NCBI GenBank assembly: GCA_963762825.1
Contig: CAVXLZ010000002.1
Span: 806,001 to 870,000 of the forward strand
Length of the DNA: 64,000 bases
Source of the DNA: Miltoncostaea sp963762825
GTDB lineage: Bacteria; Actinomycetota; Thermoleophilia; Miltoncostaeales; Miltoncostaeaceae
Direction: 5' to 3'
The first letter of the stretch is position 1. Each line of letters opens with the position of its first letter. The position numbers and the translations under genes were made by a program. The notes below the pieces were generated by a model. The model was not told the DNA's origin. It saw only the letters and a program-made list of their open reading frames with translations, and made no database searches. This document shows positions 1-7,895 of the stretch, in pieces.

Positions 1-60
1 GTCACCCGGAGCGAGGGTGAAGAGCCGCGCCGCCGGATCATCGTCGAGCCCGCCGAGTAG
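1..60 (+). CDS. jag: C-terminal end of Jag/KhpB-type R3H RNA-binding protein (partial)
   Basis: Only the last 19 codons and a TAG stop are inside the window. They read VTRSEGEEPRRRIIVEPAE, which is the typical end of the R3H domain of Jag (SpoIIIJ-associated, KhpB) proteins: a TRSEGEEP-like turn followed by a basic/hydrophobic strand. Jag is a cytoplasmic KH-R3H RNA-binding protein normally encoded in the origin-proximal order rnpA-yidC-jag-rsmG-parA-parB, and the next three genes fit that order exactly. The 5' part lies outside the window. The rsmG start overlaps this gene by 44 bases. The identification rests on the motif plus synteny; the short length limits certainty. Confidence 0.8.
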   Translation, partial: VTRSEGEEPRRRIIVEPAE

Positions 61-799
61 GATCCCGCCGGTTTCACGTGAAACACCGGGCCCCGTCGCC
101 CGGCTGCTCGAGCGGGCCGCGGACATGGGGATCCTCCTGTCTCCCGCCGCCGCGGCGGCGCTGATCGCGTTGCTCGACGGGATTGCTCTGGAGCCCCAGA
201 ACCTCACCACGATCGAGGGCATGGACGAGGGGATCGACCGCCACCTCGCCGACAGCCTGTGCGGCCTGATCCTCGAGGAGGTGTCATCCGCGCCCGCGTT
301 GGTCGACATCGGCAGCGGGGCGGGGTTCCCGGGCCTGGCCCTCGCGATCGCGCGCCCTCAGTTGGAGGTCACGCTCGTCGAGAGCGAGCGTCGCAAGGCG
401 GATTGGCTCCGCAGAGCGTCCGCGGGCATCCCTAATGTGCGGGTCGTGCCCGATCGCTCAGAACACCTCGCGGCGGCCGAGCGGGAGGCCTTCCCCCTCG
501 TCACGATGCGGGCGCTCGGGCCTCTGCCCGTCGCCCTGGAGCTGGCTGCCCCCCTCGTCGCGATAGGTGGTTCGGTGGTCGCCTGGCGCGGCGACGACGC
601 CGACGCCGCCAACGAGGCGGCAGGGGTCCGCGCTGCTCTCGAGCTCGGTCTCGAACCTCGCGCACCGGTGCCCTCGCGCGCCTTTCCCGGGGCGCGGAGG
701 CGGCTCCAGGCCTTCCGCAAGGTCGCGCCCACTCCCTCCCGATTCCCCCGCCGTCCCGGCCGCGCCGCCAAGAGGCCGCTTGGAGGCGATCGCACGTGA
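17..799 (+). CDS. rsmG: 16S rRNA (guanine-527-N7)-methyltransferase RsmG
   Basis: 260 aa. RsmG uses S-adenosylmethionine to methylate N7 of G527 in 16S rRNA, in the cytoplasm; loss gives low-level streptomycin resistance in other bacteria. The family motif RHLADSL is at residues 75-81, the SAM-binding loop VDIGSGAGFPGLAL at 96-109, the acidic ribose-binding VESERRK at 121-127, and a VTMRALG segment at 162-168. The GTG start at 17 (GGAG at 8-11) overlaps jag. The next in-frame start, ATG 125, would cut the conserved first helix, so the early start is preferred even though the first 25 residues are unconserved and are shaped by the embedded parS. The GTGA overlap with parA at 796-799 implies translational coupling. 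Confidence 0.93.
   Translation: MKSRAAGSSSSPPSRIPPVSRETPGPVARLLERAADMGILLSPAAAAALIALLDGIALEPQNLTTIEGMDEGIDRHLADSLCGLILEEVSSAPALVDIGSGAGFPGLALAIARPQLEVTLVESERRKADWLRRASAGIPNVRVVPDRSEHLAAAEREAFPLVTMRALGPLPVALELAAPLVAIGGSVVAWRGDDADAANEAAGVRAALELGLEPRAPVPSRAFPGARRRLQAFRKVAPTPSRFPRRPGRAAKRPLGGDRT
70..85. promoter_or_regulatory. parS: parS centromere site (ParB-binding)
   Basis: The 16 bases GGTTTCACGTGAAACA match the canonical chromosomal parS TGTTTCACGTGAAACA at 15 of 16 positions, with the 14-base palindromic core (71-84) intact. ParB spreads from such sites and loads SMC near the origin. The site lies inside the 5' coding part of rsmG, where it encodes the residues VSRET, and about 1.5 kb from parB. 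Its position next to parAB supports function. Confidence 0.93.
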
Positions 800-1548
800 T
801 CTACGCGGTGGCGAACCAGAAGGGCGGCGTCGGCAAGACCACCACCGCCGTCAACCTGGCGGCGTGCCTCGCCGAGGCCGGATCGCGTGTCCTGCTGGTG
901 GACGTCGATCCCCAGGCCAACGCATCCGGCGGCCTCGGGGTCTCGGGACGGGACAGGCTCACGATCGCCGATGTCCTTCTGGACGGCGTCCCGCTCAAGG
1001 ACGCGCTGGTGCCGACCAGCGTGCCGAACCTCGACCTCCTGCCCTCGTCCTCCGATCTCGCCGGCGCGGCCGTCGAGCTACCCGGCCGCGCCGACCGGGA
1101 GACAATTCTGAAACGGGCCCTCGACGCAGCCCGCGGGGACTACCCGTACATCTTCATGGACTGTCCGCCATCCCTCGACCTGCTCACGATCAACGCCCTG
1201 GCCGCCGCCGACCGCCTGATCGTCCCGGTGCAGTGCGAGTACTACGCGCTCGAGGGCCTCTCACGGCTGATGGAGACCGTCTCGGCGGTCCAGACGCGCC
1301 TCAACCCGGGGCTGCGGGTCACCGGCATGCTGATGACCATGCACGACGCGAGGACTCGCGTCAGCGGCGACGTCATCGGGGAGGTCCGACGCCACTTCCC
1401 CGAGCTCGCCTTCCGGACCGTCGTCCCCCGGAACGTCCGTCTCTCGGAGGCCCCTTCCTACGGCGAGCCGGTCATCCGCTACGACCCCCATTGCGCCGGC
1501 GCGGATGCCTACTTCGAGGCCGCGAAGGAGGTCGCCGCCCGTGGCTGA
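796..1548 (+). CDS. parA: Chromosome partitioning ATPase ParA (Soj)
   Basis: 250 aa deviant Walker ATPase that binds DNA non-specifically and moves ParB-parS complexes for origin segregation. The P-loop KGGVGKTT is at residues 9-16 with the signature lysine, the A' motif VDVDPQ at 35-40 and the Walker B-like YIFMDCPPS at 118-126. The length is normal for chromosomal ParA. The GTG start overlaps the rsmG stop (GTGA), and the gene overlaps parB at its end, so rsmG, parA and parB look like one operon next to the parS at 70-85. Confidence 0.97.
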   Translation: MIYAVANQKGGVGKTTTAVNLAACLAEAGSRVLLVDVDPQANASGGLGVSGRDRLTIADVLLDGVPLKDALVPTSVPNLDLLPSSSDLAGAAVELPGRADRETILKRALDAARGDYPYIFMDCPPSLDLLTINALAAADRLIVPVQCEYYALEGLSRLMETVSAVQTRLNPGLRVTGMLMTMHDARTRVSGDVIGEVRRHFPELAFRTVVPRNVRLSEAPSYGEPVIRYDPHCAGADAYFEAAKEVAARG

Positions 1549-2434
1549 GGCCACTCCACGCGACCGCCGTGGTCTCGGCCGGGGTCTCGCAGCCCTCCTG
1601 GGCGACGCCGACCTGCCCGGCGGGGCGGATCTGGCCGCCCTCGCCCAGATCCCCCTCGATGCCATCGAGCCGAACCCGGACCAGCCGCGCGCCGTCATCG
1701 AGCCGGAGGCCCTCGATGCCCTCGCAGCATCGATCCGCGCGAGCGGGATCCTGCAGCCCGTGGTCGTGGCGCCGGCCGACCCGCACGGCCGCCACCAGCT
1801 CATCGCGGGAGAGCGCAGGTGGCGGGCGGCCCGCCTGGCCGGTCTGGAGAGCGTCCCCGCCGTGGTCCGCGCCGTCGACGCGCGCGAGCGCCTCGAGCTC
1901 GCGCTCGTCGAGAACATCGTCCGGGAGGATCTCAACCCGATCGACGTGGCACAGGCGTGCGCGTGCCTCATCGAGGACTTCGGCCAGAGCCACGGGGCGC
2001 TCGCCGGCCGGCTCGGACGCAGTAGGCCCGCCATCTCCAACCTCGTCCGCCTGCTCGAGCTGCCCGAGTCCGTGCAGGAGATGGTCTCAGCGGGGGCGCT
2101 GACCGAGGGTCATGGGCGGGCGATCCTGATGGCGGATGGTCCGGCACGGCGCACCCGTGTGGCAGAAGTGGCTTATGAGCAGGGACTTTCCGTAAGAGCG
2201 ACCGAAGAGTTGGCCCGTCGCGAGGCCGCCCTCCCCGGATCGCGCCGGCGCGCCGGGCGGGAGCCTTCGCCGCTCAGCGATGCCGCCCTCGAGGCCTTCG
2301 GCGCAGCCTTCGACACCCCGGTGCGAGTGCGCGCCGGAGCAGGAGATCAGATGGTGGTCGAGCTCCGCTTCGCCGACTCGGCAGCCCTCGCCGCGGCGCT
2401 GGAGCGACTCTCGGAAGGGCCTGCCGACTCCTGA
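1541..2434 (+). CDS. parB: Chromosome partitioning protein ParB (Spo0J), parS-binding CTPase
   Basis: 297 aa from the GTG at 1541, which has a strong AAGGAGG at 1525-1531 and overlaps the parA stop; an upstream in-frame ATG at 1505 lacks such a site. The N-terminal GLGRGLAALL (11-20) is the ParA-contact segment. The CTP-binding GERRWRA is at 90-96, the ENIVREDLNPID segment at 124-135 and the parS-reading helix-turn-helix at about 148-171. The C-terminus carries the dimer domain. The protein should load at the parS inside rsmG. Its last 88 bases overlap the convergent histidine kinase gene. Confidence 0.96.
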   Translation: MAEATPRDRRGLGRGLAALLGDADLPGGADLAALAQIPLDAIEPNPDQPRAVIEPEALDALAASIRASGILQPVVVAPADPHGRHQLIAGERRWRAARLAGLESVPAVVRAVDARERLELALVENIVREDLNPIDVAQACACLIEDFGQSHGALAGRLGRSRPAISNLVRLLELPESVQEMVSAGALTEGHGRAILMADGPARRTRVAEVAYEQGLSVRATEELARREAALPGSRRRAGREPSPLSDAALEAFGAAFDTPVRVRAGAGDQMVVELRFADSAALAAALERLSEGPADS

Positions 2435-3912
2435 CCACCCTCCTCGTCCCGCGCCGGGAGGGTGAGCGTCAGCGTGGTGCCACCCTCGCGCGAGGACTCG
2501 ATGGAGAGCCGCCCCCCCGCCAGAGCGGCGCGTTCCTGGGCGGCCGCCAGGCCGAGGTGGCCCTCCGCGACCCCGGGCCGTGCGTCGTCGGGGTCGAAAC
2601 CCACACCATCATCGCGGATCGTGAGCACGACAGCGCCATCCGCGGTGGCGGCGGCGATGCTCACCACCTGGGGTTCCGCGTGCCGGACGATGTTGGCGAC
2701 GGCCTCCTGGACGATCCGGAAGGCGAGCGTCCGGTTGGTGTCGGAGAGCTGGTCGGCTGCCGACAGGTCGAGATCCACCCGAGCGCCCCGCCACGCGATC
2801 CTCTCGACGAGCGTGCGCACGGCAGCCGTGAACCCGAGCTCCTCGAGGGCCATGGGGTGCAGGTCGGAGATCGCGCGGCGCAGAGCGCGGACCGCCTCGC
2901 GCGCGGCGGCTGCGGCACGGTTGACGTCGGCCACCACCTCGGCCGGGCCGTCCCTCAGGTCGGCGGAGAGCGCGTCCAGCATCAGGCCGACGCCCACCAG
3001 CTCCTGAACGGGACCATCGTGGATGTCCTCGGCCACCCGGCGGCGCTCGGTCTCCTGGGCGAGGACGATGGACGCGCCCAGAGCCAGGCGCTGGGCCTGC
3101 TCTCGCTGTAGGCCCGAGAGCAGGCGGCCGTTGGCGAGCGCCACCGCGGCTTGGTCGGCCAGGTTGCGGAGGAACTCCATGTCGCTCTCGGTGAACGGCG
3201 CGCCCTGCGTGCGGCTGACGACGATGAAGGCCGTCGAGCCGTCACCGGCGGGAACGGCGACCAGGGCGTCGCGCCCGCGTCGCAGGGAACCGTCGTCGGC
3301 CAGCACGCGGAGAAGATCGTCCTCGTCCGGCTCGATTCCGCGCACCCCGTCGAAGGCCGCCGTCCGCATCTCACCGGACGGCCCCCGCACGAGAAGGAGC
3401 GCCGAATCGGCATGCAGTAGGGCACGGGCCTCCGAGACGACGACACGCTGGGCGTCGTCCTCGTCGTGGGTCTCGGAGATGCGACGGGCCACCCGGGTCA
3501 GGGCATCGAGCTGCAGAGCCTGGCGATCGAGCTCTCTCAGGCGGTCGCCGAGGCCCCGCATCAGATCGTCGTTGCGTACCGTGAGCGCCAGCACCCGCGC
3601 GACACCCTCGGCCAGGGCGCGGGCGTCGTCATCGAACTCCCCGTGAGAGAGGGTGATCCCGAGGGCCCCGACGGCCTTCCCGGCGATGGTCGCGGGGATG
3701 AGCACCTCGTCCGCCCCGGCGCCGGCCGCGGCCGGGCGACGACAGCGCACCACGAGGCCCCCCTCGGCTGGATCCTCGACGTAGAAGGCCGCACCGGATG
3801 AGCCGATCTCCTGATTCAGGAGATCGAGGACGGACTCGAGCGCCCCCGCTGCCGCGGGTGCCTCGGCTGTCAGCGCGAGCGCGCCGAGCAGCATCCCGGG
3901 CCCGCGGGGCAT
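2347..3912 (-). CDS. GAF-domain sensor histidine kinase (NarL/DesK-type, HisKA_3)
   Basis: 521 aa with no membrane segment, so a cytosolic sensor. There are two GAF-like modules (about residues 20-112 and 150-262), then a HisKA_3 dimerisation helix with the phospho-acceptor in EDIHDGPVQ (His298) and a HATPase_c domain with an N-box VQEAVANIVRHAE (401-413), DDGVGFD (434-440) and GHLGLAAAQERA (451-462). A low-complexity Ser/Ala tail follows the ATPase domain. The ATG directly follows the TGA of the response-regulator gene (TGAATG), so the two are a coupled two-component pair. The signal sensed is not apparent; GAF kinases of this type often sense redox state or small ligands. The 3' end overlaps parB convergently. 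Confidence 0.9.
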   Translation of the reverse strand: MPRGPGMLLGALALTAEAPAAAGALESVLDLLNQEIGSSGAAFYVEDPAEGGLVVRCRRPAAAGAGADEVLIPATIAGKAVGALGITLSHGEFDDDARALAEGVARVLALTVRNDDLMRGLGDRLRELDRQALQLDALTRVARRISETHDEDDAQRVVVSEARALLHADSALLLVRGPSGEMRTAAFDGVRGIEPDEDDLLRVLADDGSLRRGRDALVAVPAGDGSTAFIVVSRTQGAPFTESDMEFLRNLADQAAVALANGRLLSGLQREQAQRLALGASIVLAQETERRRVAEDIHDGPVQELVGVGLMLDALSADLRDGPAEVVADVNRAAAAAREAVRALRRAISDLHPMALEELGFTAAVRTLVERIAWRGARVDLDLSAADQLSDTNRTLAFRIVQEAVANIVRHAEPQVVSIAAATADGAVVLTIRDDGVGFDPDDARPGVAEGHLGLAAAQERAALAGGRLSIESSREGGTTLTLTLPARDEEGGQESAGPSESRSSAAARAAESAKRSSTTI

Positions 3913-4578
3913 TCAGCGGATGAGCGCTTGGCGGATGCCGATCGCAACCGCCTGGGTGCGGTGCTCGGCCTCCAGCTTGGCCAGGATGTGCTTCACGTGG
4001 GTCTTCACCGTCTCGACGCTCACGACCAGGCGCTCGGAGACCTCGCGGTTGGAGTGCCCGTCGGCGAGCATCTGGAGGATCTCGCGCTCGCGCGCACTCA
4101 GAATGCCTCCCGGGCGCGGCCGCGCAAGCTGGCGCAGGAAGTCGGGTGCGAGCCGGGGGTCGACGTAGGGATCCCCGGTCACCACCTGGCGTATCGCCCC
4201 GATCAGGGCGGAGCTCTCGGAGTCCTTCAGCACGAACCCCTGGGCTCCGGCGTCGAGGGCCTCCCAGAGGAGGTCCTGCTCGGCGTGTGCCGTGAACATC
4301 ACCACGCGGACCTCGGGGTGGTCCGCCGCGATCCTCTGCACCGCGGCGACCCCGCCGATCCCCGGCATCCGGGCGTCCATCAACACCACCTCGGGTCGCC
4401 GCCGGGAGACGAGCTCGACGGCGGCCTCGCCCGAGGACGCCTCCCCCACGACCATCATGTCGTCGAGTGGCGACAGCACCCGCCGCAGGCCCTCACGAAC
4501 GATCGCATGGTCGTCCGTGAGGAGGCAGCTGATCCTTCGCGTCTCCTCGGCGGTTGGGGCGGAGAGCCCTGCGGTCAC
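3913..4578 (-). CDS. NarL/LuxR-family response regulator
   Basis: 221 aa. The receiver domain has the acidic pair DD at 22-23, the phospho-acceptor Asp68 in VVLMDARMPG and the conserved lysine in GFVLKD. A LuxR-type helix-turn-helix follows (about 155-215, with LSAREREILQMLADGHSNREV and the recognition helix VETVKTHV). It is the partner of the downstream GAF kinase. The GTG start has GGGAG about 5 bases upstream. Targets are not evident; no repeated operator was found in its upstream region. Confidence 0.92.
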   Translation of the reverse strand: MTAGLSAPTAEETRRISCLLTDDHAIVREGLRRVLSPLDDMMVVGEASSGEAAVELVSRRRPEVVLMDARMPGIGGVAAVQRIAADHPEVRVVMFTAHAEQDLLWEALDAGAQGFVLKDSESSALIGAIRQVVTGDPYVDPRLAPDFLRQLARPRPGGILSAREREILQMLADGHSNREVSERLVVSVETVKTHVKHILAKLEAEHRTQAVAIGIRQALIR

Positions 4579-4628
4579 GAGACTCCCGATGGTCGCGAAC
4601 CGTGAACCCGGGCCGGCTCACGGAGTAG

Positions 4629-4702
4629 TGGGCGATCCTGGACTCGAACCAGGGACCTCATCCTTATCAGAGATGCGCTCTAACCACCTGAGCTAATCGC
4701 CC
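4629..4702 (-). tRNA. tRNA-Ile (anticodon GAU)
   Basis: The reverse complement folds into a cloverleaf. The acceptor arm GGGCGAT pairs with ATCGCCC. The D arm contains TAGCTCAGGTGGTTAGAGC, the anticodon loop is CTGATAA (GAU), and the T arm is CCTGG-TTCGAGT-CCAGG. The discriminator base is A. The following bases are CTA, so the CCA end is not encoded and must be added by nucleotidyltransferase. Confidence 0.97.
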
Positions 4703-4721
4703 CGGCCGTGCGGGTCGCGGC

Positions 4722-4727
4722 AGGGTA
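4722..4727 (-). promoter_or_regulatory. Putative -10 box for tRNA-Ile
   Basis: TACCCT on the minus strand lies 19 bases upstream of the mature tRNA 5' end. A weak TGGTCA lies 17 bases further upstream. This is the only promoter-like sequence in the short gap. Confidence 0.4.
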
Positions 4728-4813
4728 TCAACCCGTCGGGGCATTGACCACGACCTCCCCCACGCGCCTGCGAACGCGGTTCCCGGGTGGGGGGCCGGAG
4801 AGGGGCAGCGTCC

Positions 4814-4819
4814 TATACT
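4814..4819 (+). promoter_or_regulatory. Putative -10 box for the bifunctional nuclease gene
   Basis: TATACT at 4814-4819 would start a transcript with a leader of about 40 nt ending in the AGGGGGA ribosome site before ATG 4866. No clear -35 is visible. Confidence 0.4.
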
Positions 4820-4865
4820 GAGGGTTCGCGGCCCGCCGACGGGCTCGATGAAAGGCAGGGGGACC

Positions 4866-5354
4866 ATGCACGAGATGGTCATCTACGGCGTGAGCTTCGA
4901 CATGGTCGGCAAGCAGCCGATCGTGCTGCTGAAGACGGTCGACGGGAACAAGTTCCTCCCGATCTGGATCGGTCACGCCGAGGCGGCGGCGATCCTGATG
5001 AAGCTCCAGGGCGCCGAGACCCCTCGCCCGATGACACACGACCTGCTCACCGACGTCGTCGCCGAGTTGAGCGCCGAGATCGCCAAGATCACGGTGACCG
5101 AGCTGCGCGAGAACACCTTCCATGCGCTGATCACCCTCCGCGCCTCCACGTCCGAGATCGAGATCGACTCGCGACCGAGTGACGCCCTGGCCCTGGCCGT
5201 CCGCAGCAACGCACCGATCTTCGCCGCCGACAAGGTGATCGAGGAGAGCGGGATCGAGTTCGAGCACGAGGTCGAGGACACCGACGAGGTCGTCGAGAAG
5301 TTCAAGGAGTTCCTCGACCAGGTCAGCCCCGAGGACTTCCTGGCCGGGGAGTAG
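4866..5354 (+). CDS. Bifunctional nuclease (BFN, DUF151) family protein
   Basis: 162 aa. The N-terminal BFN fold has the family features LLKTVDGNKFLPIWIG (about residues 22-37), EAAAI followed by TPRPMTHDLL, and SRPSDALALAVR (101-112). Characterised plant members show DNase/RNase activity; the bacterial role is unsettled. The ATG at 4866 is preferred over the in-frame ATG at 4848 because AGGGGGA sits just upstream. The C-terminal 40 residues are acidic and helical. The gene is single and faces the chorismate mutase gene across a hairpin-containing gap. Confidence 0.88.
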   Translation: MHEMVIYGVSFDMVGKQPIVLLKTVDGNKFLPIWIGHAEAAAILMKLQGAETPRPMTHDLLTDVVAELSAEIAKITVTELRENTFHALITLRASTSEIEIDSRPSDALALAVRSNAPIFAADKVIEESGIEFEHEVEDTDEVVEKFKEFLDQVSPEDFLAGE

Positions 5355-5389
5355 CCGGCTCAGAAGGCCATTCGCGAGGGTCTTCTCAA

Positions 5390-5434
5390 GCGGAATCGGT
5401 GCATTCCGCGCTCACATGATCCGCCGGTGGATCG
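5390..5434. terminator. Paired hairpins between convergent genes (putative bidirectional terminator)
   Basis: Two stems occur in the gap. GCGGAAT/ATTCCGC (5390-5396 with 5403-5409, 6-base loop) is perfect. GATCC/GGATC (5419-5423 with 5430-5434) encloses GCCGGT. Neither has a T-tract, which is common in GC-rich actinobacteria. Confidence 0.45.
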
Positions 5435-5438
5435 GGGC

Positions 5439-5729
5439 TCAGGCGGGGGGGCTCTCGGTCGTCTCGCGCTTCGTGAGGTCCAGCAGATGCCCGTAGATCT
5501 CCCGCAGGCCCTCTGTGGACAGCGGGCCGCTGTTGGCGGCCTGGAGGTAGCGGTGCATCCAGTCCTCGCGCGCCTGGTTGACGAAGTCCATGCCCTGGGC
5601 CACCTTGTATGCGCGCAGCCTCGCCACCATCGAGAGCCGGCTGTTGATGGCCTGCAGGAGGCGCAGGTCGGTGTCGATGATGGCGTCCCGCATCTGGCGA
5701 ACCACGGCGTCGGCGTTCGGGTCGGCCAT
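5439..5729 (-). CDS. Chorismate mutase, AroQ (type II) class
   Basis: 96 aa from ATG 5729. The all-helical AroQ pattern is visible: IIDTDLRLLQAINSRLSMV, then the K-V-A-Q-G segment, then ARED and a final LLDLTKRE helix. The enzyme converts chorismate to prephenate for Phe/Tyr synthesis. A TAGCCT box (5738-5743, minus strand) lies 8 bases before the ATG, which indicates a leaderless transcript and fixes this start over a longer upstream reading. It is a stand-alone domain with no fused prephenate dehydratase or DAHP synthase. The gene is divergent from tatA. Confidence 0.82.
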   Translation of the reverse strand: MADPNADAVVRQMRDAIIDTDLRLLQAINSRLSMVARLRAYKVAQGMDFVNQAREDWMHRYLQAANSGPLSTEGLREIYGHLLDLTKRETTESPPA

Positions 5730-5737
5730 CTGGAGCC

Positions 5738-5743
5738 AGGCTA
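5738..5743 (-). promoter_or_regulatory. -10 box of leaderless chorismate mutase promoter
   Basis: TAGCCT on the minus strand is followed by 8 bases and the ATG at 5729. The same TANNNT-to-start spacing recurs at many genes in the window. Confidence 0.55.
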
Positions 5744-5794
5744 GCAAGCGGCGCAATCCACCCGCGCGTCTCGCCGCCGGACCGGTGGCTGGGC

Positions 5795-5800
5795 TAACCT
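5795..5800 (+). promoter_or_regulatory. Putative -10 box of tatA-tatC
   Basis: TAACCT on the plus strand would give a leader of about 28 nt containing GCAGAGG before ATG 5836. It is divergent from the chorismate mutase box 52 bases away. Confidence 0.4.
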
Positions 5801-5835
5801 GTCCCGGCCTGCATATCCGAGACGGCAGAGGCCCC

Positions 5836-6150
5836 ATGTTCGACATCTCGCCCGTTCAGATCCTGATCGTCCTGGTGATCGCCCTCCTGATCTTCGGGCC
5901 CAAGCGGCTTCCTGAGATGGGGAAGTCGATCGGCCGCGGGATTCGCGAGTTCAAGGGCGCCATCCTGGACGATGAGCCCAGCCGCCCATCCGCACCCGAG
6001 ACGACCCCGGCCGCATCCCCCGTCGCTGCCCCTGTCTCGACAGCGTCCGACGAGCACCGGGATGAGGATGACGAAGAGGTCCTCGATGGGATCGTCCTGT
6101 CCGGCGATGCTCCCCCGACGCCTCCCGCAGGGCCCGGCGCGACCCACTAG
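5836..6150 (+). CDS. tatA: Sec-independent protein translocase subunit TatA
   Basis: 104 aa. A short N-terminal transmembrane helix (residues 7-20) is followed by the family hinge FGPKRLPEMGKSIGRGIREFK (20-40), an amphipathic helix, and an acidic, Pro/Ala-rich tail. TatA oligomers form the pore for folded-protein export with TatC. The downstream tatC begins 16 bases after the stop, so the two form an operon. No separate tatB is seen here. Confidence 0.94.
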   Translation: MFDISPVQILIVLVIALLIFGPKRLPEMGKSIGRGIREFKGAILDDEPSRPSAPETTPAASPVAAPVSTASDEHRDEDDEEVLDGIVLSGDAPPTPPAGPGATH

Positions 6151-6165
6151 GCGACACCGCCCGTA

Positions 6166-6978
6166 GTGGCATTCCTCGGGGTCCGGCGACTGACGCGAGT
6201 CGGTCGCGACGAGCATCTGAGCGTCGTCGACCACCTCGACGAGCTCCGCAACCGCATCATCATCTCGATAGTGGCGCTCTTCGTCGCCTTCGGGGTGGCC
6301 TATGGGTTCCACGAGGAGCTGATCTCGTTCCTCGAGCGGCCGCTGCCTCAGCGCTACCGGGACAGCGGCCTCATCACCCTGTCTCCCACCGAGCCGTTCT
6401 TCACGGTTCTGAAGGTCTGCTTCTGGGCGGCGATCCTGGCCGCGCTGCCGATCTGGCTCTACCAGGTCTACGCGTTCGTCATCCCCGCCGTACAGGACCA
6501 GCCCCGTCGCCGGATGCTCGCAGTGGTCGCAGGGGCGTCCGGCCTCTTCGTGGCGGGGGTGGCCTTCGCCTTCTACGTGGTCCTCCCGGTGGCCCTACGG
6601 TTCCTCCTGGACTTCGGCGGCGACAGCTTCCAGACCCAGGTGCGGGCGGGCGAGTACTTCGGGTTCGTCACCACCCTCATGCTCGGGGGTGGGCTGATGT
6701 TCGAGGTGCCCGTGGCCATGCTCGCGCTGGCGCGCATCGGGGTGACCAGCGCGGAGTTCTACATGCGTCAGTGGCGCGTCGCGATCGTCGCGATCGCGGC
6801 TCTGGCGGCGATCCTGCCGGGGGGTGACCCGTTCTCGATGCTCCTGCTGATGCTCCCCCAGATCTTCCTGTACGGCCTGGGAATCCTGCTCGCGCGCCGC
6901 TTCGGAGGCCCGCCCCTGTGGGCCCGGAACGCGTGGGACGATGACCTCGACGACGAGGCGTCCTCACCCGTCCCGTAG
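6166..6978 (+). CDS. tatC: Sec-independent protein translocase subunit TatC
   Basis: 270 aa integral membrane protein with six hydrophobic helices. Family marks are the N-terminal HLDELRNRIIISI (about 23-35), the periplasmic-loop L-S-P-T-E-P-F-F segment (about 70-77) and a later FEVPV (about 183). It recognises twin-arginine signal peptides. The GTG at 6166 follows tatA by 15 bases. The C-terminal tail is acidic. The last 15 bases overlap the convergent ABC ATPase gene. Confidence 0.95.
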   Translation: MAFLGVRRLTRVGRDEHLSVVDHLDELRNRIIISIVALFVAFGVAYGFHEELISFLERPLPQRYRDSGLITLSPTEPFFTVLKVCFWAAILAALPIWLYQVYAFVIPAVQDQPRRRMLAVVAGASGLFVAGVAFAFYVVLPVALRFLLDFGGDSFQTQVRAGEYFGFVTTLMLGGGLMFEVPVAMLALARIGVTSAEFYMRQWRVAIVAIAALAAILPGGDPFSMLLLMLPQIFLYGLGILLARRFGGPPLWARNAWDDDLDDEASSPVP

Positions 6979-7878
6979 GTGGCGCCCGGTGAGGCGCAGG
7001 AAGACGTCCTCCAGGCCGGCCGGCCGCGCCGCCTGGAGGCGCATCGCGATGCCGGTGTCACGTGCGGCGGCATGCGTGGCCTCGGCATCGTCGACGAAGA
7101 GCAGCACGAGGTCTGCGTCGACCTCGTGGCCTCGCACGCGACCCGCGAGAGTCCCGACCAGGCGGGGGATGTCGTCGGAGGCGACACGCAGCTCCAGCAC
7201 CTCGCGGCCGACCTCCTCGGAGACCAGCCGGGCGGGGGCCCCGGTCCGCACCACCCGTCCGTGGTCCATGACGATCAGCCGATCGCAGAGCTGGGCGGCC
7301 TCGTCCATGTAGTGGGTCGTCAGGACGAGCGTGGCGCCGCCGCTTCGCAGCAGTCGCAGCCGCTCCCACACGGCGTGGCGCGCCTGGGGGTCGAGCCCGG
7401 TGGTCGGCTCGTCCAGGAGCACGAGGCGGGGGCGATTGATCAGGGCGCGGCCGATCTGCAGACGCCGCCGCATCCCGCCCGAGAGGCGATCGACCGGGTC
7501 GTCCGAGCGATCGGACAGGGCCATCATGTGGAGCAGCTCCGTCGCGCGCCCCCGGGCCTCGTCGCGCGCGATGTCGAAGTAACGGGCGTACACGAGCAGG
7601 TTCTCGAGCACGGTGAGCTCCAGGTCGAGCGTCGTCTCCTGCGCCACCACACCGAGCTGGCGCTTCAGCCGGCGCGGCTCGATCGCAGGGTCGAGGCCCA
7701 GCACCGCGAGGTCGCCGCCGTCCCGGGGGGCCAGGCACGAGAGCATCCGCATCGTGGTGGTCTTGCCGGCGCCGTTCGGGCCGAGGAAGCCGAAGCACTC
7801 GCCGGGCTCGACCCGCAGGTCGATACCGTCCACCGCGACGAAGTCGCCGTAGCGCTTGGTGAGGCCCCGCGCCGACAC
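6964..7878 (-). CDS. ABC transporter ATP-binding protein (DrrA/ABC-2 type)
   Basis: 304 aa from GTG 7878. Walker A GPNGAGKT is at 33-40, Q-loop VVAQE, signature LSGGMRRRLQIGRAL, Walker B LVLLDEPTTGLD, and H-loop LTTHYMDEA. The C-terminal extension after the ATPase core is that of ABC-2 exporters (drug or polysaccharide export type). An in-frame reading begins at 7962 but would overlap the UXS gene by 67 bases; the GTG starts right at the conserved ARGLTKRYGDF. No ABC-2 permease is adjacent, so the membrane partner must be elsewhere. It is the last gene of the minus-strand polysaccharide locus. Confidence 0.87.
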   Translation of the reverse strand: MSARGLTKRYGDFVAVDGIDLRVEPGECFGFLGPNGAGKTTTMRMLSCLAPRDGGDLAVLGLDPAIEPRRLKRQLGVVAQETTLDLELTVLENLLVYARYFDIARDEARGRATELLHMMALSDRSDDPVDRLSGGMRRRLQIGRALINRPRLVLLDEPTTGLDPQARHAVWERLRLLRSGGATLVLTTHYMDEAAQLCDRLIVMDHGRVVRTGAPARLVSEEVGREVLELRVASDDIPRLVGTLAGRVRGHEVDADLVLLFVDDAEATHAAARDTGIAMRLQAARPAGLEDVFLRLTGRHLRDG

Positions 7879-7895
7879 GGCGGGGGCCGGGCCGG

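Noticed and set aside
4790..4865. Riboswitch-like leader before the bifunctional nuclease gene
   Set aside because: The leader is only about 40 nt and shows no conserved aptamer pattern.
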